This document shows positions 60,419 to 64,000 of a stretch of DNA of 64,000 nt, piece by piece (position 1 is the first letter of the stretch; each line of letters opens with the position of its first letter). Under the pieces are notes generated by a model, which saw only the letters and a list, made by a program, of their open reading frames with translations, had not been told where the DNA came from and searched no databases. The translations under genes were made by a program, and so were the position numbers. The DNA comes from Rhodococcus sp. BP22 (GTDB lineage: Bacteria > Actinomycetota > Actinomycetes > Mycobacteriales > Mycobacteriaceae), in assembly GCF_014281965.1 (NCBI RefSeq), contig NZ_JACFTB010000002.1, forward strand, positions 186,001 through 250,000, read 5' to 3'.

Positions 60419-62818
60419 CTACCCGCGCGCCATATCCACGAACCTGGACAGGTGAAGCTGATGTGCCACAGTGATTGTCGCGGTCGGACCGTTACGGTGC
60501 TTGCCTAGAATCAGGTCGGCCTCGCCGCCGCGGGGGTCGTCACGCTCGATCGCGTCGGGACGGTGCAGCAGGATGACCATGTCGGCGTCCTGCTCCAACG
60601 AGCCGGACTCACGGAGATCGGACACCATCGGCTTCTTGTCGGTTCGCTGTTCCGGGCCACGGTTGAGCTGACACACCGCAACAACGGGACATTCGAGTTC
60701 CTTGGCCAACAGCTTGAGCTGACGAGAGAAGTCCGAAACTTCCTGCTGCCTCGACTCGACCTTCTTGCCGGACGACATCAGCTGAAGGTAGTCCACCACA
60801 ATGAGTTTCAGACCGTTGCGCTGCTTGAGACGGCGGGCTTTGGCGCGGATCTCCATCATCGTGAGGTTCGGTGAGTCGTCGACGAACAACGGCGCTTCAC
60901 TGATCTCACTCATACGACGCGCCAGACGAGTCCAGTCTTCGTCGGTCATCTTTCCGGAACGCATGTCGCCGAGCTTGATACCGGCCTCGGCCGACAGCAG
61001 TCGCATCACAATCTCGGTGCGGCTCATTTCCAGCGAAAAAATGACACTTGGCATGCCGTGCTTGATGGAGCACGAACGCATGAAATCCATCGAAATTGTT
61101 GAGTTGTGCGTCGGAATCATCGACTCACTGGCCAGGTAGAGGTGATCGGCATTGTCGACCTCGACGCAACGCACTGGAACGGAGTCGACCTTGCGGACGT
61201 CGACGATGAAGCGAGATCCGGAGCGTACAGACGAGCTCGCTGCGCGACGCTCCTTGTGCAGTATCTGCTTTCGATGCAAACCGAATACCACATCATCGGT
61301 CGCGAAGGTCAAGGCATAGGCCGTCGAAGACGCCTCGCTACGCCCCTTTACTCGTTTCGTCGACATCTGCACGCGATAGCCGAGGCTGGCGACGAGTTCG
61401 CGAACACCCTTGACAAGACGCTCACTGGTCACGCAGAACTGAGCCGACCCGCCAGCGGTCACCGTTCCATCGGTATCGAGCAGGCCCGCGAGGAGTGCTC
61501 GACGTTGACTTTCAGAGGCACGCAGGTACTCGCTCGGGATGTGCTTGTCGCCGAGTACCCCAATAGTCCGCAGGTAGAGATCAGCCTTCGTCACCTCTAA
61601 GCCTTCGCCCTCGATACGAGTGATGATCTCGGGATCAGCGCTCGTGATCTGAGCGCACGCAGAGGTACCGTCGCCGAGCCACGCGCCCAACGTATAAGGC
61701 GGCACCAACAGTTCGCGCTCGGGGAGCTGCAAGGCCTCGGCATTAACCACCGAGTGGTTGATGCGAGCGTCTTTGGTGTTGCAGCGAACCGTCCGAGCAA
61801 TCTCTTCGGTTGTGCGTACTTCAGCAAAAGTTCGCTGATTGCGCGTGCGGTTGTATCCGACTGCAGCGGCCTGGGCGGACTTCCGCGACGCGCGAGTATC
61901 TGTCAACCACTGGTGCTGCGCATCCGCAACGATCACTGTGCCGTCGGAGAACTCGAGTTCGAAGCACGGGCGGTCGACCATGACGTCGGTGGTTGCAACG
62001 ACGCGGGTGGGCCTGCCGTGGGCATCGATCAGTTGGTCACCCACCATCACTTCACCCATGGTGGTCCAGCCATCGGGCGTAGGCAGGGGAGTATCGAGTG
62101 CCAATGCCTTGCCCACGCCAGGACGTGCGGCAACAATAATCATCTGACCTGGGTGAAGACCGTTGGTGATCTCGTCGAGTTCCGCGAATCCGGTAGGGAC
62201 GCCGAGCGAAATTCCTCCGCGGCTGGCGATCGAGTCGATCTCGTCCATGGTGGGCTGGAGTAGCTCTTCGAGGGGGATGAAGTCCTCCGAAGTGCGACGC
62301 TCTGTGACCTCGTAGACCTCGGCCTGCGCCCGGTCGACAACCTCGGCCACATCCTGGCCGTCGGCGCCTGCGTAGCCGAACTGAACGATGCGTGTGCCGG
62401 CCTGCACGAGCCGCCTCAGAATCGACTTCTCCGCGACGATCTCCGCGTAATAGCCGGCATTGGCAGCCGTCGGCACCGTCTGAGTGAGCGTGATCAGGTA
62501 CGGCGGGCCGCCGATCCGCTTCAGTTCGCCGCGCCTGTCCAGTTCGGCCGAGACGGTGACGGGGTCGGCGGGCTCACCGCGGCTGTAGAGGTCGAGAACG
62601 GCGTCGTAGATGTTCTGGTGGGCCGGACGGTAGAAGTCGCCGGGTCGAAGCACCTCGAGGACGTCAGCGATGGCGTCCTTACTCAGGAGCATGCCGCCCA
62701 GTACCGACTGCTCTGCCGCCATGTCCTGGGGGGGCTGCCGACCGAAGTCCTCGCCTGGGGCCTCTCGTGGCGCCTCGGAGGAGTAATCCGATTGACCTCG
62801 ATCATCTACAACAGCCAC
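60419..62818 (-). CDS. dnaB: Replicative DNA helicase DnaB containing an intein
   Basis: A 799-residue precursor. The extein starts with an N-terminal primase-interacting domain (AAEQSVLGGMLLSKDAIADVLEVLRPGDFYRPAHQNIYDAVLDLYSRGEP) and has the RecA-fold ATPase domain. Walker A ARPGVGK|ST is split by the intein after Lys237. Walker B-like KLIVVDYLQLM and the final GKHRNGPTATITVAHQLHLSRFVDMA follow. Removal of residues 238-572 leaves about 464 residues, the normal DnaB length. It forms the hexamer that unwinds the fork. GTG 62818 is the start. It lies downstream of rplI as in most actinobacteria but is cut off from it by a terminator. Confidence 0.95.
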   Translation of the reverse strand: MAVVDDRGQSDYSSEAPREAPGEDFGRQPPQDMAAEQSVLGGMLLSKDAIADVLEVLRPGDFYRPAHQNIYDAVLDLYSRGEPADPVTVSAELDRRGELKRIGGPPYLITLTQTVPTAANAGYYAEIVAEKSILRRLVQAGTRIVQFGYAGADGQDVAEVVDRAQAEVYEVTERRTSEDFIPLEELLQPTMDEIDSIASRGGISLGVPTGFAELDEITNGLHPGQMIIVAARPGVGKALALDTPLPTPDGWTTMGEVMVGDQLIDAHGRPTRVVATTDVMVDRPCFELEFSDGTVIVADAQHQWLTDTRASRKSAQAAAVGYNRTRNQRTFAEVRTTEEIARTVRCNTKDARINHSVVNAEALQLPERELLVPPYTLGAWLGDGTSACAQITSADPEIITRIEGEGLEVTKADLYLRTIGVLGDKHIPSEYLRASESQRRALLAGLLDTDGTVTAGGSAQFCVTSERLVKGVRELVASLGYRVQMSTKRVKGRSEASSTAYALTFATDDVVFGLHRKQILHKERRAASSSVRSGSRFIVDVRKVDSVPVRCVEVDNADHLYLASESMIPTHNSTISMDFMRSCSIKHGMPSVIFSLEMSRTEIVMRLLSAEAGIKLGDMRSGKMTDEDWTRLARRMSEISEAPLFVDDSPNLTMMEIRAKARRLKQRNGLKLIVVDYLQLMSSGKKVESRQQEVSDFSRQLKLLAKELECPVVAVCQLNRGPEQRTDKKPMVSDLRESGSLEQDADMVILLHRPDAIERDDPRGGEADLILGKHRNGPTATITVAHQLHLSRFVDMARG
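61103..62107 (-). mobile_element. Class 3 intein with LAGLIDADG homing endonuclease (in DnaB)
   Basis: 335 residues (238-572 of the precursor) lie inside the Walker A loop. It begins with Ala, not Cys or Ser (ALALDTPLPTPDGW), and ends PTHN followed by extein Ser. The WCT set of class 3 inteins is present: Trp304 (AQHQWL), Cys551 (VRCVEVD) and Thr570 (IPTHN), as in the mycobacteriophage Bethlehem DnaB intein. The endonuclease part has two LAGLIDADG-like motifs, TLGAWLGDGTS and ALLAGLLDTDGTVT, so it may still be able to home. Confidence 0.93.
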
Positions 62819-63024
62819 CGAATTCGACCGTCCTTCCTGTCGGAAATCACCATCGTCGTTTTAGCCCGGCGACGCACTGCAACAAGACCTACTGAAACAA
62901 GTTGTACCCCTCGACTACGACACCCCTGGGTACAGAGCGCTGCCGCCACCGAACACACCCACCTGTGCGGTGGAGAGACGCTCGAGGGACGTTAGGTGTT
63001 CTCGTCGTCAGTCACAACACGGCC

Positions 63025-63100
63025 TGTGGATGAATCTGTGGAGTAATTGTGGATAGTTCCCACTAACCGTGTTGACCACCTGGGGATAACCTGGGTATAA
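63025..63100 (+). promoter_or_regulatory. Cluster of DnaA-box-like sites
   Basis: Five same-direction 9-mers lie within 76 bp: TGTGGATGA (63025), TGTGGAGTA (63037), TGTGGATAG (63048), TGGGGATAA (63081) and TGGGTATAA (63092), each one or two changes from the DnaA box TGTGGATAA. An AT-richer stretch follows (63101-63170). The cluster is about 207 bp before the dnaB start. Confidence 0.5.
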
Positions 63101-63182
63101 CTTTTCCAATTTTGGCCATATCGCCAGCTCAAAGCATGTATATAAAGTTTCTTTCCTGTGTATGGATTAATTCGCGGCGTGT

Positions 63183-63205
63183 CGCCCGAGTTGACAACTC
63201 GGGCG
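63183..63205. repeat. Hairpin, 10-bp perfect stem
   Basis: CGCCCGAGTT and AACTCGGGCG with a GAC loop. There is no T-run beside it, so it is not a standard terminator. It lies between the DnaA-like cluster and the CRP/GlxR-like site. Confidence 0.65.
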
Positions 63206-63233
63206 TGTTGAGTAAACAGCAGGTGAATTTAAA

Positions 63234-63249
63234 AGTGAACTAGGTCACA
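63234..63249. promoter_or_regulatory. CRP/GlxR-like binding site
   Basis: AGTGAACTAGGTCACA matches TGTGANNTANNTCACA, the consensus for CRP/GlxR regulators of mycobacteria and corynebacteria, at all fixed positions except the first. It lies about 415 bp before the dnaB start. Confidence 0.55.
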
Positions 63250-63568
63250 GTGTCTGGGAACACTCACTAAAGCGGGTAGCGGGATTGGTCTGCGCCGGAT
63301 TTACAGATTCACGCACGGATCCGGGCCGAGACTTCTATCGACTCGACTCTCCGAAGCATCGATCTCGGCCTCGACATTCGGCAAGATCCGCCGATTCGAC
63401 GCCAGGTGTCGTCAGATTCCGACCGCCGTGTTGCCCGCCCAGCGGGACCTGACGACACCAACCCGGCCCGGTGATCACCGGAGGCCACGTCCGGCGGCAC
63501 AAGGGCTCAGGCACGACCCCCAGCGCTTCGGCGTCCATGCCCCGCTACTGCAGACCGTCGAGACAAGA
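63250..63568. other. Stretch without a recognised gene
   Basis: About 320 bp between the CRP/GlxR-like site and the rplI terminator. Short frames exist on both strands but none has a ribosome site or family-like sequence. No repeat is seen. Confidence 0.5.
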
Positions 63569-63602
63569 AAAGGCCCCACGAACGAGAGTTCGTGGGGCCT
63601 TT
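63569..63602 (-). terminator. Rho-independent terminator of rplI
   Basis: AAAGGCCCCACGAAC and GTTCGTGGGGCCTTT form a perfect 15-bp stem with a GAGA loop, 28 bp after the rplI stop. Read on the minus strand it is followed by TTTTCTTG. It ends the ribosomal operon, so dnaB must have its own promoter. Confidence 0.9.
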
Positions 63603-63630
63603 CTCAGCCGATATGACCGAAAGCTACAAA

Positions 63631-64000
63631 TCAGCTTCCGACGACATCCAGCTTGAACTTTGCGGTCACATCGGGGTGCAGGTTGACGACGATGTCGTGG
63701 CCACCCGTGCTCTTGATGTGAGCCTTCGGCAAATCGATGCTGCGCTTGTCGACGATCGGGCCGCCCGCTGCCTTGAGAGCAGAAGCGACGTCCGCAGCCG
63801 TAACCGAGCCGAACAGCTTGCCCGAATTGCCTGCAGTCTTCACTGCCAGCTTCACGGACTCGAGTCCTTCGATTGCCTGCTTGAGCTCGTTGGCGTGCTC
63901 GAGTCCGCGGACGGCACGAGCTTCCTGAGCGCGGCGAATGCCCTCTACCTGCTTCTCAGCTCCGCGAGTGGCCAGGATGGCCAACTTGCGGGGCAGCAGG
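63631..64000 (-). CDS. rplI: 50S ribosomal protein L9 (partial, 5' end outside window)
   Basis: About 122 C-terminal residues of L9 (normally about 150). The visible start continues from beyond the window ([32 protein letters not shown]), so the frame's first in-window TTG is not the real start. The connecting helix (EEAR-like [25 protein letters not shown]) and the C-terminal domain ([61 protein letters not shown]) match the family. It binds 23S rRNA in the large subunit and lies upstream of dnaB on this strand. Confidence 0.96.
   Translation of the reverse strand, partial: LLPRKLAILATRGAEKQVEGIRRAQEARAVRGLEHANELKQAIEGLESVKLAVKTAGNSGKLFGSVTAADVASALKAAGGPIVDKRSIDLPKAHIKSTGGHDIVVNLHPDVTAKFKLDVVGS

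Noticed and set aside
63309-63538. Short minus-strand frames between rplI and dnaB
   Set aside because: Arg-rich, no ribosome site, no conserved motif, downstream of a strong terminator.

Overview
The window comes from a high-GC actinomycete of the order Mycobacteriales, most likely a Rhodococcus (Rhodococcoides) species. The evidence is the rplI-dnaB gene order with an intein in dnaB, a 13E12-type DUF222/HNH gene behind an SOS box, close relatives of mycobacterial monoacylglycerol lipase, EphD and PepA, a stand-alone alkB, F420-type oxidoreductases, and frequent GTG starts with ATGA overlaps. This assignment comes from reading gene content and was not checked against a database.

Layout. 1-9.3 kb: small-molecule hydrolases (dienelactone hydrolase fragment, amidohydrolase, patatin, monoacylglycerol lipase, EphD-like), alkane hydroxylase alkB, an AAA ATPase, and a free-standing LeuA regulatory-domain protein behind what looks like a leaderless Leu/Val leader peptide. 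9.3-14 kb: a TPP riboswitch in front of an SDR plus flavin monooxygenase operon, then a GH13 enzyme coupled to an FMN 2-hydroxyacid oxidase. 14-20 kb: an SNF2-type helicase with a histone-H1-like tail, DoxX, and a LexA box ahead of a small Cys/His protein and a small alarmone synthetase. 20-34 kb: SOS-type DUF222/HNH gene, PepA-like protease, F420-type oxidoreductase, three tandem AIM24 genes, a large flippase-like membrane protein, and a GGDEF/EAL protein. 33.7-42.2 kb: a nitrogen cluster read as guanidine/urea-derivative use (TetR, permease, two DUF1989 proteins, carboxyltransferase, allophanate hydrolase) in which the carboxylase lacks its biotin carboxylase and biotin-carrier domains. 42.2-57.9 kb: MarR/SDR pair with twin operators, transport and envelope genes, a second GGDEF/EAL protein, a KdpE-like regulator, NDH-2 and LysR, and membrane and CBS proteins. 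57.9-60.4 kb: a decayed accessory patch with gene remnants around an intact DUF6308 gene. 60.4-64 kb: dnaB with a class 3 intein, a gene-free AT-richer segment with DnaA-box-like sites and a CRP/GlxR-like site, and rplI with a clear terminator.

How genes work together. The tightest unit is 35494-42195: five genes joined by 4-bp gaps or short overlaps that would import a guanidino/urea compound, carboxylate it, deiminate it to allophanate and hydrolyse that to ammonia and CO2. Other coupled pairs are the riboswitch SDR/monooxygenase, the GH13/FMN oxidase (ATGA overlap), the AIM24 triplet, and the possible SOS-linked zinc-protein/alarmone-synthetase pair. No CRISPR array, rRNA, tRNA or insertion sequence was seen.
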